DNA of 63,346 bases from Campylobacter troglodytis (GTDB taxonomy: Bacteria; Campylobacterota; Campylobacteria; Campylobacterales; Campylobacteraceae): NCBI RefSeq assembly GCF_006864425.1, contig NZ_QHLI01000008.1, positions 1-63,346 of the forward strand, read 5' to 3'. The stretch's first letter is position 1; each line of letters begins with the position of its first letter. The notes below the pieces were generated by a model. That model saw nothing but the letters and a program-made list of their open reading frames with translations. It did no database searches and was not told the DNA's origin. A program made the translations under genes and the position numbers. This document shows, one piece after another, positions 30,665 to 41,280 of this stretch.

Positions 30665-30851
30665 AAAGCTTAAATTTAAAAACACAGCTCATTTTAAACC
30701 TTGCTAGGACAAAATAAGCAAAAATTACAAATTTAAGCTCTGAATTTCTTGGGCTTTTTTCACAAAAATGAGTAAGCTTAGTAAAAAATTCGCATTTACA
30801 CAGTTAATTTAAACTAAGTTCTTATAATGTCAAACAACAAAGGACAAAACA

Positions 30852-31454
30852 GTGTATAAAAAATTCATAAAAAGAGGGCTTGATCTCACCGTGTCCCTAT
30901 GCTTACTCATACTTTTTTCCCCTCTTATCTTGCTTCTTTGGCTACTTTTAAAATGCGTGTTTAAAGATGCTATTTTTAAGCAAGAACGCCCTGGGCTTAA
31001 TGAAAAGATTTTCACGGTTTATAAGTTTAAAACGATGAGCGATGAAAAAGACGCTAGCGGAGCTTTGCTAGCAGATGAGCTTCGGCTAAAATCCTTTGGT
31101 AAGGTAGTTCGTAGCCTTAGCCTTGACGAGTTGCCTCAGCTTTTCAATGTCCTAAAAGGCGATATGAGCCTCATTGGTCCTCGCCCCTTGCTTGTGAAAT
31201 ACTTGCCACTTTATAGCCCCGAACAACGCCGCCGCCACGAGCTTCGCCCTGGTATAACAGGCTTAGCTCAGGTAAATGGGCGAAATGATATTAGCTGGGC
31301 TAAAAAATTTGAATATGATGTTTATTATGTCGAGCATTGCTCGTTTTTTTTGGACACTAAAATCGCCCTTTTAACGCTTTTTAGGGTCTTGCAAAGAAGT
31401 GGGGTTAGCAAAAGTGGCTTGGCAACGAGCGATGAGTTTAATGGGAGTAATTAA
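30852..31454 (+). CDS. pglC: Phosphoglycosyl transferase PglC
   Basis: A 200-residue monotopic membrane enzyme that transfers phospho-diNAcBac from UDP to undecaprenyl phosphate, starting the glycan. One N-terminal reentrant hydrophobic helix (about 10-35) precedes [13 protein letters not shown] and the catalytic Asp92-Glu93 dyad in [17 protein letters not shown] and [17 protein letters not shown] are also typical. The GTG start at 30852 follows AAAGGAC. Length is normal. Confidence 0.95.
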   Translation: MYKKFIKRGLDLTVSLCLLILFSPLILLLWLLLKCVFKDAIFKQERPGLNEKIFTVYKFKTMSDEKDASGALLADELRLKSFGKVVRSLSLDELPQLFNVLKGDMSLIGPRPLLVKYLPLYSPEQRRRHELRPGITGLAQVNGRNDISWAKKFEYDVYYVEHCSFFLDTKIALLTLFRVLQRSGVSKSGLATSDEFNGSN

Positions 31455-31704
31455 AAAAATAGGGTGAATTTTTGTGAATTTTGGCGAAAATTTGGGAAAA
31501 TTCACAAAAAGCCTGAATTTCAAGCGAATTTAAAGGCAAAAACAAAGTTTCAAATTCACTCAACGCGGTTGCCCACGAAAGAAACTTAATCTGCTTTCGC
31601 GGATTTTTTCTTTCGGGTCAAAGCGTTTCTTGTCGGCACTTTCAAGGCTATCGCCTTGAATACCCACCCCCACCCAACGGGTTGCAAGCGTAGCGAAGCA
31701 AAAA

Positions 31705-31730
31705 CCCCTCCGCAAGGGAGGGGGCTTTTT
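31705..31730 (+). terminator. Terminator-like hairpin between pglC and pglD
   Basis: CCCCTCC (31705-31711) pairs with GGAGGGG (31717-31723) around a five-base loop and is followed by CTTTTT. A run of A on the other side makes it potentially bidirectional. It lies about 250 bp after pglC and before pglD. A minus-strand open frame across 31560-31772 is read here as repeat DNA. Confidence 0.6.
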
Positions 31731-31791
31731 ACGGCGTGAATATGAATTTGGGCAAAAATTCACAAAAAACACTTTAAAAAATGTTTTTAGG

Positions 31792-31891
31792 GTTGTTGAT
31801 TGTGGATGAGAAAGGTAGTTTTGCGGACGAAGACTAGACCGATTTAGTCTGTCAAGTTCGCAAAACTACCTTTATCGCCTCAAGCAACAAC
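31792..31891. repeat. Nested hairpin just upstream of pglD
   Basis: Three nested stems: GTTGTTG (31792-31798) with CAACAAC (31885-31891); a perfect 15-bp arm AAAGGTAGTTTTGCG (31811-31825) with its complement (31859-31873); and AGACTA (31831-31836) with TAGTCT (31845-31850). It ends about 18 bp before the pglD ATG and could act as an RNA element or transcription barrier; function unknown. Confidence 0.75.
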
Positions 31892-31909
31892 ACCACAAAT
31901 GGAGTTTGA

Positions 31910-32509
31910 ATGGACAAAAAAATTTATATCTACGGAGCTAGCGGGCAAGGGCTTGTTTGTGCTGACATAGCAAGGGCTATGGGCTATAAGGAAGTGATTT
32001 TTTTAGATGATGACGAAAAAAAGGGACAAAAATTTACGCCAAACTTGCCAAAACACGATATTTTCATAGCTGTGGGGGAAAATTCCGTTCGCAAAAAGCT
32101 CACTCAAAAGGTGCAAAAGGCTGGCTTTAACTGCGTTAGCCTCATTCATCCAAGTGCGATTATCTCGCAAAGTGCAAGTGTAAGCATTGAAAATGTCGCC
32201 ATAATGCCCTTTGTAGCGATAAATGCAAGGGCTGTTATAGAAGCTGGGGTGATTTTAAACACTGCTTGTGTGATTGAGCACGAATGCGTGGTGGGTGCAT
32301 TTAGCCACATAAGCGTTGGGGCGAAACTAGCAGGAAATGTTAAGATAGGAAAGGCCTGTTTTTTGGGTGTAAATTCTTGCGTTTTGCCAAATTTAAGCAT
32401 AGCTGATGGGGTGATTTTGGGCGCTGGTGCTGTGGCTACAAAAAATATAACACAAAGGGGAGTTTTTGTGGGAGTTCCTGCAAAGATAATGAAAAATAAA
32501 GATGTTTGA
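31910..32509 (+). CDS. pglD: UDP-4-amino-sugar acetyltransferase PglD
   Basis: A 199-residue enzyme that acetylates UDP-4-amino-4,6-dideoxy-GlcNAc to UDP-diNAcBac. An N-terminal Rossmann-like domain ([17 protein letters not shown]) is followed by a left-handed beta helix of hexapeptide repeats. The catalytic base is His124 in VIEHECVVG, equivalent to His125 of C. jejuni. It ends [14 protein letters not shown] 31910 follows GGAG. Structured spacers lie on both sides. Confidence 0.95.
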   Translation: MDKKIYIYGASGQGLVCADIARAMGYKEVIFLDDDEKKGQKFTPNLPKHDIFIAVGENSVRKKLTQKVQKAGFNCVSLIHPSAIISQSASVSIENVAIMPFVAINARAVIEAGVILNTACVIEHECVVGAFSHISVGAKLAGNVKIGKACFLGVNSCVLPNLSIADGVILGAGAVATKNITQRGVFVGVPAKIMKNKDV

Positions 32510-32533
32510 TAAAATTTAAAATTTTGGTTTATA

Positions 32534-32703
32534 TGTCATTGCGAGACTTTACAAACGCAGTGTCGTGGCAATCCAAAAAAGCTGTGGTTTTTGCCATTTT
32601 AAAAAGCATTGATTAAATTCACATACTTGCTAAAAGGTTAATAGTTGGTAAGTTGTGGATTGCCACGACTTTGCTACCGCAAGTGCAAGGTCTCGCAATG
32701 ACA
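32534..32703. repeat. 170-bp palindromic REP/MITE-like element
   Basis: TGTCATTGCGAG (32534-32545) and its exact complement (32692-32703) enclose GTGGCAATCC and GGATTGCCAC arms. It belongs to the same family as 29322-29452 and fills the spacer between pglD and pglE. Confidence 0.85.
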
Positions 32704-32713
32704 TTTTTGATAA

Positions 32714-33895
<1,182 letters not shown>

Positions 33896-33989
33896 CTTTA
33901 ATTAGATTTTAAATTTAGAATTTGTTTGTGAATTTGGCTTGAATTTTAAACTTTTTTGTGAATTGAATTTTAATTTGTGGGTTTTTTGA

Positions 33990-34090
33990 ATTCGGCTTGG
34001 TTCGTCTTTCGGCTAAAAATCGCTTTTAACAAACTTCGGCAGACCGCTGTCGCTTTTAGTCTAGCCTCGTTTGCCAAAAGCGATTTTTCG
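33990..34090. repeat. Inverted repeat in the pglE-pglF spacer
   Basis: AAAAATCGCTTTT (34015-34027) is exactly complementary to 34076-34088, with an inner AGAC/GTCT pair. The 690-bp spacer 33896-34585 has no gene. It holds this hairpin, a GTCATTGCGAG arm (34264-34310) and a second hairpin at 34410-34485. Confidence 0.65.
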
Positions 34091-34409
34091 CTCGAAATAC
34101 TGCACCTTGAATTTATTTTACGGCAAATTCACGCAAGCGTGAATTTTCGCTTGAATTTCAAGCAAATTTGTGAATTTTATAGTTAAAGGGCGTGAATTTT
34201 CGCTTTAAATCAAAAGTTTTCTATGAATTTTTAGCGAAAATTCGCAAAAAATTCACGCCGTGCCGTCATTGCGAGCAATTTTTTGTAAAAAATTGCGTGG
34301 CAATCCACTAAAATTTAGGCTGTCGTCTGAATTTTCGCCGTAGTTTTGAGTGAAGTTGTGAATTTTATAGTTTAAAGGTTTGAATTTTTTAAAAAAGGCG
34401 TGAAACTTT

Positions 34410-34485
34410 GTCATTCTGAGCGAAGCGAAGAATCTCAAAAAATTTCTTTATAAAAGAGATTTTTCGCTTTCTTGCTCAAAATGAC
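34410..34485. repeat. REP-like hairpin upstream of pglF
   Basis: GTCATTCTGAGCGAAGCGAA with AATCTC (34410-34436) faces an imperfect complement, GAGATTTTTCGCTTTCTTGC through ATGAC (34456-34485). It is the same unit as the hairpin at 14870-14941. Confidence 0.75.
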
Positions 34486-34585
34486 AAGATTATATTTGAA
34501 ATTTAATATTTTTTTATAAAAAGCGTGAATTTAAAACATTTTGCCAAAAAAATTCACACAAAAACATTGAAATTAAGGGGACACA

Positions 34586-36352
34586 ATGACACACAAAAGC
34601 AAGAGACTTGCCTTTTTTCTTTGTGCTGATGTAGTTTTATTTGCTCTATCTGTTTTTTTAGCCTATGAGTTAAGGTTTTCAGGCTACATACCAAGTATCT
34701 TTTATGAAAGCCTAATCAAAGCCACGCTCTTGCTTGTCCTTCTTAAACTAATGCTTTTTGGACTTTTTGGCATTTACAAGGTGGCGTGGCGGTTTTTTTC
34801 TCTAAATGAGGCAAGAAAAATCTTTCTTGCCCTAGCCTGTGCTGAGTGTGTATTTTTGGGGATTTTTTATGTGTTTGATGATTTTTTCAATCCCTTTCCA
34901 AGAAGCATCATAGGCATTGACTTTGTGTTAAGCTACCTTTTGATAGGCTCTTTACGCATTAGCAAGAGGATGTTTGTGGATTTTAGACGCCCCATTTTCA
35001 ATGAGGATACGCCTTGCATAGTCTTTGGAGCTACCTCAAAGGCTTTGCATTTGCTAAAAGGGGCAAAGGAAGGCTCTTTGAACCTTCGCCCCATAGCAGT
35101 AATCGATGAAAGAAAGGATTTAATAGGCACATACTGCGATAAATTCAAGGTTCAAAGCAAAGAAGCCATAAAAGAGTATGTTAAAAACGGGGTTAAAACA
35201 GCCATCATAGCCTTTAAATGCGAACAAGACAAGCTAAAAAGCCTTTTTGACGAGCTTGTTAGCTATGGAATTAGCGATATAAAGATATTTTCATTCACAA
35301 ACAACGAGACAAGAAATCTTAGCATAGAGGACTTACTTGCAAGAAAGCCAAAGGATTTAGACAGCAAGGCGGTTTTGGCATTTTTAAAGGGCAAAACCGT
35401 CCTTGTAAGCGGAGCTGGAGGCAGTATAGGTAGTGAGCTTTGCAAGCAGTGCATTGAATTTGGGGTGAAAAGGCTGATAATGCTTGATCATAGCGAGTTT
35501 AATCTTTATAAAATCACAGATGAGCTAGCAAAATTCAAAGACAAAATCAGCCCTGTGATGATGAGTATCCTAGACAAAGAGGCTTTAAACTCGCTTTTAA
35601 GCTCGCAAAAGATAGATTTAATCTTGCACGCAGCTGCTTACAAGCACTTGCCCCTTTGCGAGCTAAACCCCAGGGCTGCTGTGCTTAATAACATACAAGG
35701 GACAAAAATTCTTTGCGATTTGGCAAAAAAAAATAAGGTTAAAAAATTTGTGATGATAAGCACGGATAAAGCCGTGCGACCTACAAGCATAATGGGCTGC
35801 ACAAAGCGTGTGTGCGAGCTATATGCTTTAAATTCAAGCGATGAGGCTTTTGAGGTAAGTTGTGTTCGCTTTGGAAATGTTTTGGGCTCAAGCGGGAGCG
35901 TAATTCCTAAATTCAAGGCTCAAATTGAGGCAAACGAGGCTTTAACGCTTACTCACCCAGACATAGTGCGTTATTTTATGCTAGTTAGCGAAGCCGTGCA
36001 GCTAGTCCTTCAAGCAGCTGCCATTGCAAAGGGTGGGGAGCTTTTTGTTTTAAATATGGGAGAGCCTGTAAAAATTATGGATCTAGCTAAAAAAATGCTA
36101 CTTTTATCAGGAAAAACGCATTTAAAGATAGAAATCACAGGGCTAAGAAAGGGCGAAAAGCTCTTTGAAGAGCTTTTAATAGATAAAAGCGACATTAAAA
36201 CAAAATATGAGAGTATCTTTGTAAGTAAAAGCGAGAAATATGATTTGAGTAAGCTGAATTTGCAAATAAACGAGCTACTTCATTCACAAAATATAGCTAG
36301 AATTTTAAAGCAAATCGTGCCTGAGTTTGAGCATAATGAGGAAGGAAGCTAA
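34586..36352 (+). CDS. pglF: UDP-GlcNAc 4,6-dehydratase PglF
   Basis: A 588-residue membrane-anchored enzyme that converts UDP-GlcNAc to the 4-keto-6-deoxy sugar, the first step of diNAcBac synthesis. About four N-terminal membrane spans precede a nucleotide-binding region ([14 protein letters not shown]) and the SDR domain. That domain has [13 protein letters not shown] (about 272-284) and [11 protein letters not shown] (about 398-408), where Met replaces the usual SDR Tyr, as in this subfamily. ATG 34586 follows AAGGGGAC. It overlaps pglG by one base. Confidence 0.95.
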   Translation: MTHKSKRLAFFLCADVVLFALSVFLAYELRFSGYIPSIFYESLIKATLLLVLLKLMLFGLFGIYKVAWRFFSLNEARKIFLALACAECVFLGIFYVFDDFFNPFPRSIIGIDFVLSYLLIGSLRISKRMFVDFRRPIFNEDTPCIVFGATSKALHLLKGAKEGSLNLRPIAVIDERKDLIGTYCDKFKVQSKEAIKEYVKNGVKTAIIAFKCEQDKLKSLFDELVSYGISDIKIFSFTNNETRNLSIEDLLARKPKDLDSKAVLAFLKGKTVLVSGAGGSIGSELCKQCIEFGVKRLIMLDHSEFNLYKITDELAKFKDKISPVMMSILDKEALNSLLSSQKIDLILHAAAYKHLPLCELNPRAAVLNNIQGTKILCDLAKKNKVKKFVMISTDKAVRPTSIMGCTKRVCELYALNSSDEAFEVSCVRFGNVLGSSGSVIPKFKAQIEANEALTLTHPDIVRYFMLVSEAVQLVLQAAAIAKGGELFVLNMGEPVKIMDLAKKMLLLSGKTHLKIEITGLRKGEKLFEELLIDKSDIKTKYESIFVSKSEKYDLSKLNLQINELLHSQNIARILKQIVPEFEHNEEGS

Positions 36353-37251
36353 TGTATATTAAAGACATTCAAAGATTTGAGGAAAATCGCTACAAGGCAA
36401 GGGCTTATATGAGCTATATGCTAACAAGAAATTTACCAGATAGACTTCCTAAAATCGAGCTTTCAAGCATAAATGTAGCCCTTGATAAACTAGCCCACGA
36501 GGTGCAAACCTTTGAGGCTCTTTATGTGCTTGATAAGGCAGGAAGACAGATGGATGATAATATCAGCACCCATAAGGAATTTTGCATAGGAAAGGACGAG
36601 GATAGAAGCGGGAGGAGTTATTTTTACAGGGCTGTTAAGCTCAAACGGTGTGTTTTAAGCGATCCTTATCCTTCGAGCCTTGATAATGAGCTTTGTGTAA
36701 CGGCTTCTATGCCTATTTATGACAATGCAAATAGGCTACAATTTGTAGTTTGCATAGATATAAAGCTAAAAGACATACTAAAAATCATACAGGCAAGTAA
36801 TTTTGAGTTCTTTTTTATGGAATTTAGTAGGGTGGTGTATTTTTGCTTTGGGGTTGTGCTTTTTGTGATAACTTGCTTTTTGTTTCACAGAGGAATTTTA
36901 AGCCTTTTTAATCAAGAAGGGGTTAAAATTCAGCAAATGTTTGAAAGCACCATTGCTATAACCTTGGCTTTGGCTATTTTTGATCTTGCAAAAACTGTCA
37001 TTGAAGAGGAGGTTTTAGGACGCAATAAAAAGGAAAAAACAGGCATTCAAAAGACCATGGTGAGATTTTTAGGATCCATCATCATAGCCCTTGCCATAGA
37101 GGCTTTGATGCTTGTGTTTAAGTTAGTAACTGGGGATCTTTCTCAGATGATCTATGCTATTTATTTAATCATAGGGGTTAGCATCTTGCTAATAGGACTT
37201 AGTATTTATTTGTTTTCCGTTAAATACAAGGGAGAATATTTTAACGATTAA
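36352..37251 (+). CDS. pglG: PglG, membrane protein with a sensor-like N-terminal domain
   Basis: A 299-residue protein in the position of C. jejuni pglG. Residues about 30-145 look like a PDC/Cache-type fold (YVLDKAGRQMDDN, DRSGRSYFYRAVK, VCIDIKLKDIL). Membrane segments follow at about 163-185, 198-215, 238-255 and 265-285. In C. jejuni pglG is not needed for the glycan, and no biochemical function is established. AAGGAAG precedes the ATG, which overlaps the pglF stop. Confidence 0.85.
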   Translation: MYIKDIQRFEENRYKARAYMSYMLTRNLPDRLPKIELSSINVALDKLAHEVQTFEALYVLDKAGRQMDDNISTHKEFCIGKDEDRSGRSYFYRAVKLKRCVLSDPYPSSLDNELCVTASMPIYDNANRLQFVVCIDIKLKDILKIIQASNFEFFFMEFSRVVYFCFGVVLFVITCFLFHRGILSLFNQEGVKIQQMFESTIAITLALAIFDLAKTVIEEEVLGRNKKEKTGIQKTMVRFLGSIIIALAIEALMLVFKLVTGDLSQMIYAIYLIIGVSILLIGLSIYLFSVKYKGEYFND

Positions 37252-37273
37252 GAAAAATTAATGCAAAAAATGA

Positions 37274-37322
37274 TATAATTAAGCTTAATTTTAACTTTTA
37301 GTAAGCTTAAATGAAGTATAAT
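37274..37322 (+). promoter_or_regulatory. Two -10-like boxes upstream of cheY
   Basis: TATAAT occurs at 37274-37279 and again at 37317-37322, about 83 and 40 bases before the GTG start of cheY. Either or both could serve cheY separately from the pgl operon. Confidence 0.5.
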
Positions 37323-37361
37323 TAGAGATTAAAGTGAAAAATTTTTGAAAGGAAGTTGACC

Positions 37362-37751
37362 GTGAAATTGTTAGTTGTTGATGATAGCTCTACAATGAGA
37401 AGGATCATAAAAAACACCTTGGAAAAATTAGGACACCCTGATATTATCGAAGCAGAACACGGAGTTGAGGCTTGGGAAAAGCTTAGTGCTGATGATGCTA
37501 TCAAGGTTGTGATCACAGACTGGAATATGCCTGAGATGAACGGCTTGGATTTGGTTAAGAAAATTCGTGCCGAGAAAAAATACGAGGATATGCCCATTAT
37601 AATGGTAACAACTGAGGGTGGCAAGGCTGAGGTGATTACAGCTTTAAAGGCTGGGGTTAATAACTACATAGTAAAGCCCTTCACACCGCAAGTTCTCAAA
37701 GAGAAACTTGAAGATGTCCTAGGCATTGGCAGTGCACCTGTAGCTGAGTGA
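37362..37751 (+). CDS. cheY: Chemotaxis response regulator CheY
   Basis: A single-domain receiver of 129 residues that signals to the flagellar switch when phosphorylated by CheA. Asp7, Asp8 and phospho-acceptor Asp53 (ITDWNMPEMNGL) are present, with MVTTEGG and IVKPFTP giving the conserved Thr and Lys. GTG 37362 (MKLLVVDDSS) matches the family N-terminus; a TTG two codons earlier is possible. AAAGGAAG lies upstream. The position beside pgl is as in C. jejuni. Confidence 0.95.
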   Translation: MKLLVVDDSSTMRRIIKNTLEKLGHPDIIEAEHGVEAWEKLSADDAIKVVITDWNMPEMNGLDLVKKIRAEKKYEDMPIIMVTTEGGKAEVITALKAGVNNYIVKPFTPQVLKEKLEDVLGIGSAPVAE

Positions 37752-37766
37752 GTATGAAGTGAGCCT

Positions 37767-38774
37767 ATGGAAAATTCTTACAATGAGCTTTTTTTGCAGC
37801 TTGAAAAGGATTATAATCCCCTGTTGATAGACCTTGTTTTGTCCTTAGGCATTGAGGCTGTGGAGGAAAGAGATGAGGGGCTTTTTATCCGCTCAAATGA
37901 GGATCTAAGCCAAATAGCTTGGGCTCTTGATGAATTTAGCACAAAACTTAGCCAAAACAAGAATATAAAGCTGAATTTACGAAGTACTCTTAGCAAAAAG
38001 CCAAATAAAAATTGGATCAAGGAGTATAAAAAAGGCGTTTCACCCTTGCAAATAGGGGATTTTTATATACATAGCTCTTGGCAAGAGCCAAATCCTAATG
38101 CTATAAATGTGCAAATTGATCCTGCCCTTGCCTTTGGCTCAGGTCATCACGAAAGCACTCGCTCTTGCATAGAGCTTTTAGCCAAATTTGCAAACAAAAA
38201 CGATGAGCTTTTGGATCTTGGCTGTGGAAGTGGAATTTTAAGCATAATTGCAGCTAAGCTTGGTTGCCTTGTTAGTGCTTGCGATACAGATGAGATGGCT
38301 GTTTTAAGCACATTAAGCAATGCTAATTTAAACGGTGTCTGGCTTAAAGAGCTTTGGCTAGGAAGCATCAATCACAAAATAAGCACAGTTAATCAAAGCT
38401 CGTTTAAAATGTCAAATTTTAATTTAAATTCAAGCCATAAGCTAAATTCCAACAAAAATGAATTAAACACCTTAAAAAATCCTAAAAATTTATCAAATTT
38501 AAAAGAAAAAAATTCAGCCATTTTGAAAAAAACAAACATTAATTTCTCTCAAAATTTAGGCTATGGTCTAATAGTAGCAAATTTGGTTGGAGATCTTATT
38601 TTATCTCTTGCAACTGAGCTAAAAAAAGGCATTAAAAATGGGGGCTTTTTAATCCTTTCTGGCATACTGTTAAAATATGAAGAAAGAATTCAAAAGTCCT
38701 TTGAGGATTTAAAACAAATTCATAAAACTAAGACAAATGAATGGCTAAGTTTTGTGTATAGAAAGGAAGAATGA
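37767..38774 (+). CDS. prmA: Ribosomal protein L11 methyltransferase with Asn-rich insert
   Basis: PrmA trimethylates ribosomal protein L11 using SAM. The SAM motif LLDLGCGSGILSIIAAKLG is at about 148-166, preceded by DPALAFGSGHHESTRSC. After NANLNGVW an insert at about 200-262 (nt 38365-38550, for example FNLNSSHKLNSNKNELNTL) interrupts the domain before YGLIVANLVGDLILSLA, the catalytic-loop strand. The protein is 335 residues; about 280 is usual in Campylobacter. The insert again carries AAATTC words. It overlaps ftsH by 4 nt. Confidence 0.9.
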   Translation: MENSYNELFLQLEKDYNPLLIDLVLSLGIEAVEERDEGLFIRSNEDLSQIAWALDEFSTKLSQNKNIKLNLRSTLSKKPNKNWIKEYKKGVSPLQIGDFYIHSSWQEPNPNAINVQIDPALAFGSGHHESTRSCIELLAKFANKNDELLDLGCGSGILSIIAAKLGCLVSACDTDEMAVLSTLSNANLNGVWLKELWLGSINHKISTVNQSSFKMSNFNLNSSHKLNSNKNELNTLKNPKNLSNLKEKNSAILKKTNINFSQNLGYGLIVANLVGDLILSLATELKKGIKNGGFLILSGILLKYEERIQKSFEDLKQIHKTKTNEWLSFVYRKEE

Positions 38775-40684
38775 TGAATAATAATCCAAACCAACAAGAT
38801 CAAAATAAAAATAGCTTTTTCAACAAAAATCCTATTTTAATCTTCGCTATCTTTGCTGTGGTAGCGATCTTACTCTTTAAAAGCTTTGCTGATAATTCAG
38901 GCTCAATAGGAGGGCTTGGTGCAGAAGGAAGCAGAAATATAGCTTATTCTGAGCTTAAAAAGCTAATAGAAAGCAATCAAATCGCCCAGGTTAGCATAGG
39001 GCAAAGCTCTATTAGAGCCCTATCAAATCAAAACACAGTATATACAGTTAAAAAGGTAAGCAACGATCCTAGCCTCATAGCCTTGCTTGATGAAAAGAAG
39101 ATCTCTTATGGGGCTTATTCTGAGACAAATTGGTTTAGCGATATGATCTTTTCTTGGGTCTTACCCATACTCATCTTCTTTGGAATTTGGATGTTTTTGG
39201 CATCTCGTATGCAAAAAAATATGGGAAGTTCCATACTTGGCATAGGAAGTTCCAAAAAGCTTGTAAATAGCGAAAAGCCAAAGATTAAATTCAACGATGT
39301 AGCAGGGGTTGAGGAGGCAAAGGAGGAGGTAAAGGAGATCGTTGATTTTCTAAAACACCCTGAAAGATACATTAATCTTGGAGCAAAGATCCCAAAGGGT
39401 CTGCTTTTGGTTGGCTATCCTGGCACAGGCAAAACCCTCTTAGCCAAGGCCGTAGCAGGTGAGGCTGATGTGCCTTTTTTTAGCGTTTCGGGGTCATCAT
39501 TCATAGAAATGTTTGTAGGCGTGGGAGCTAGCAGGGTTAGGGATTTGTTTGAAAATGCCAAAAAAGAAGCACCCGCCATCGTTTTCATTGACGAGATAGA
39601 TGCCATAGGCAAAAGCAGAGCAGCAGGGGCTATGATGGGTGGAAATGACGAAAGAGAACAAACCCTAAATCAACTCTTAGCCGAAATGGACGGCTTTGGC
39701 ACAGAAAGCTCACCCGTAATAGTGCTTGCTGCTACTAACCGCCCAGAGGTTTTAGACGCTGCCCTTTTGCGACCCGGGCGATTTGATAGGCAGGTTCTTG
39801 TTGATAAACCTGATTTTAAGGGTCGTTGTGATATTTTAAAGGTTCATATGAAGGATGTTAAAATTTCACCTGAGGTCAAGCTAGAAGATGTAGCAAGGCT
39901 TACTGCTGGACTTGCGGGGGCTGATCTGGCAAATATTATAAATGAAGCAGCCCTCTTAGCAGGTAGGGATAATAAAAAATATGTAGAGCAAAAAGACTTG
40001 GTAGAAGCTGTGGAAAGGGCTATTGCGGGACTTGAAAAAAAATCTCGCCGCATTAATGAAAAAGAGAAAAAGATCGTTACCTACCACGAGTGCGGACACG
40101 CTCTCATAGCCGAAACCACAAAGGGTGCAAAGAAGGTAAGCAAGGTGAGCGTGATTCCAAGAGGACTTGCCGCACTTGGCTATACCCTAAACACTCCTGA
40201 GGAAAACAAGTTTTTGATGCAAAAGCACGAGCTCTTGGCTGAGGTTGATGTTTTGCTCGGAGGTAGAGCAGCAGAGGATGTCTTCATAGGTGAGATTTCA
40301 ACAGGAGCTAGTAATGATTTAGAACGAGCCACAGACATCATAAAGGCAATGATCTCTATGTATGGAATGAGCGATATAGCAGGACTTATGGTGCTTGAAA
40401 AGCAAAGAAATACCTTTTTAACAGGGGGACAAACTGTTAAGGATTACTCGGATAAAACAGCTGAGGCTCTTGATGAGTATGTAAAAAAGACCTTAGATGA
40501 TCGTTATCAAGGGGTTAAAAAGACCTTGCAAACCTACAACGGAGCCATTGAAACAATGGTAGATGCACTGTATGAGCAAGAAACCATCGAGGGTAGCAAG
40601 GTTAGAGACATCATAAAAGATTATGAGATAGCAAATAATCTTGAAAGCCGCTTACAAGAAATTGAGAAAAAGAAAGAAGCCTAA
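38771..40684 (+). CDS. ftsH: ATP-dependent zinc metalloprotease FtsH
   Basis: A 637-residue membrane AAA+ protease that degrades misfolded membrane and regulatory proteins. Two N-terminal membrane spans flank a periplasmic loop. Walker A GYPGTGKT (about 214-221), Walker B IVFIDEID, the second region of homology [19 protein letters not shown] and the zinc site HECGH (about 439-443) are intact. It overlaps prmA and the next gene. Confidence 0.97.
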   Translation: MMNNNPNQQDQNKNSFFNKNPILIFAIFAVVAILLFKSFADNSGSIGGLGAEGSRNIAYSELKKLIESNQIAQVSIGQSSIRALSNQNTVYTVKKVSNDPSLIALLDEKKISYGAYSETNWFSDMIFSWVLPILIFFGIWMFLASRMQKNMGSSILGIGSSKKLVNSEKPKIKFNDVAGVEEAKEEVKEIVDFLKHPERYINLGAKIPKGLLLVGYPGTGKTLLAKAVAGEADVPFFSVSGSSFIEMFVGVGASRVRDLFENAKKEAPAIVFIDEIDAIGKSRAAGAMMGGNDEREQTLNQLLAEMDGFGTESSPVIVLAATNRPEVLDAALLRPGRFDRQVLVDKPDFKGRCDILKVHMKDVKISPEVKLEDVARLTAGLAGADLANIINEAALLAGRDNKKYVEQKDLVEAVERAIAGLEKKSRRINEKEKKIVTYHECGHALIAETTKGAKKVSKVSVIPRGLAALGYTLNTPEENKFLMQKHELLAEVDVLLGGRAAEDVFIGEISTGASNDLERATDIIKAMISMYGMSDIAGLMVLEKQRNTFLTGGQTVKDYSDKTAEALDEYVKKTLDDRYQGVKKTLQTYNGAIETMVDALYEQETIEGSKVRDIIKDYEIANNLESRLQEIEKKKEA

Positions 40685-41280
40685 TGAGCCTAGCCAAAGC
40701 CACACAAGCCACGGTGGCACTTTTTGGAATATTTTTTGTGCTAGTGTGGATCATCTTTGGCTTTTCTTGGCTTTTGTTCTTTCTTTTTTTAGCTCTAATC
40801 TTCATATGCAGAAATACTAATAAATCCATAGTTTGCACAGATCCGAAGGCTATCTTAGCTCCTATTGAAGGAGAAATAAACTCCATTCGCACAGTTAAAC
40901 ACCAAAATTTAGGCTCTTGCATAGAACTTAGCATTAAAAATTACCTCTATAACGAGGGCATAATTCGTGCAAATTCAAGGATGCAGATCAAAGAATTTAG
41001 ACTTAGACACGGACTTTTTTCTTTTGAAAACAAGTACTTTAACGAAAGAGCCTTTATCATCGCAAGTAGCAATGATAAGCTTTTTGCTCTAAGGCTTAAT
41101 CTTGGTTTTTTGGAAAGAATACTTAAATTTTATAAAAAACAAGGCGAGTTTGAGGTGGGCGAGGAGCTTGGATTTAGTTTAAACTCCACTGTTGATCTAC
41201 TGTTACCAAAAGATACAAGATTATTAGTAGCAGTTGGAGATAAGATAAAAAGCTCTTCCTTGCTAGGATATTTTTCTTAA
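40684..41280 (+). CDS. Phosphatidylserine decarboxylase-like membrane protein
   Basis: A 198-residue protein in the slot of C. jejuni Cj1115c, between ftsH and pssA. Two N-terminal membrane spans (about 10-43) precede APIEGEINSI and GEELGFSLNSTVDLLLP, which recall the PSD lipoyl-like fold. In PSD enzymes self-cleavage occurs before Ser of a Gly-Ser-Thr motif; here the residue before Ser-Thr is Asn. Whether it self-processes is unclear. An IS fossil begins at the base after its stop codon. It overlaps ftsH by one base. Confidence 0.75.
   Translation: MSLAKATQATVALFGIFFVLVWIIFGFSWLLFFLFLALIFICRNTNKSIVCTDPKAILAPIEGEINSIRTVKHQNLGSCIELSIKNYLYNEGIIRANSRMQIKEFRLRHGLFSFENKYFNERAFIIASSNDKLFALRLNLGFLERILKFYKKQGEFEVGEELGFSLNSTVDLLLPKDTRLLVAVGDKIKSSSLLGYFS

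Noticed and set aside
31560-31772. A 70-residue minus-strand open frame containing WVGVGIQGDSLESA.
   Set aside because: It spans a terminator-like hairpin and resembles intergenic repeat translations rather than a protein; kept as repeat sequence.
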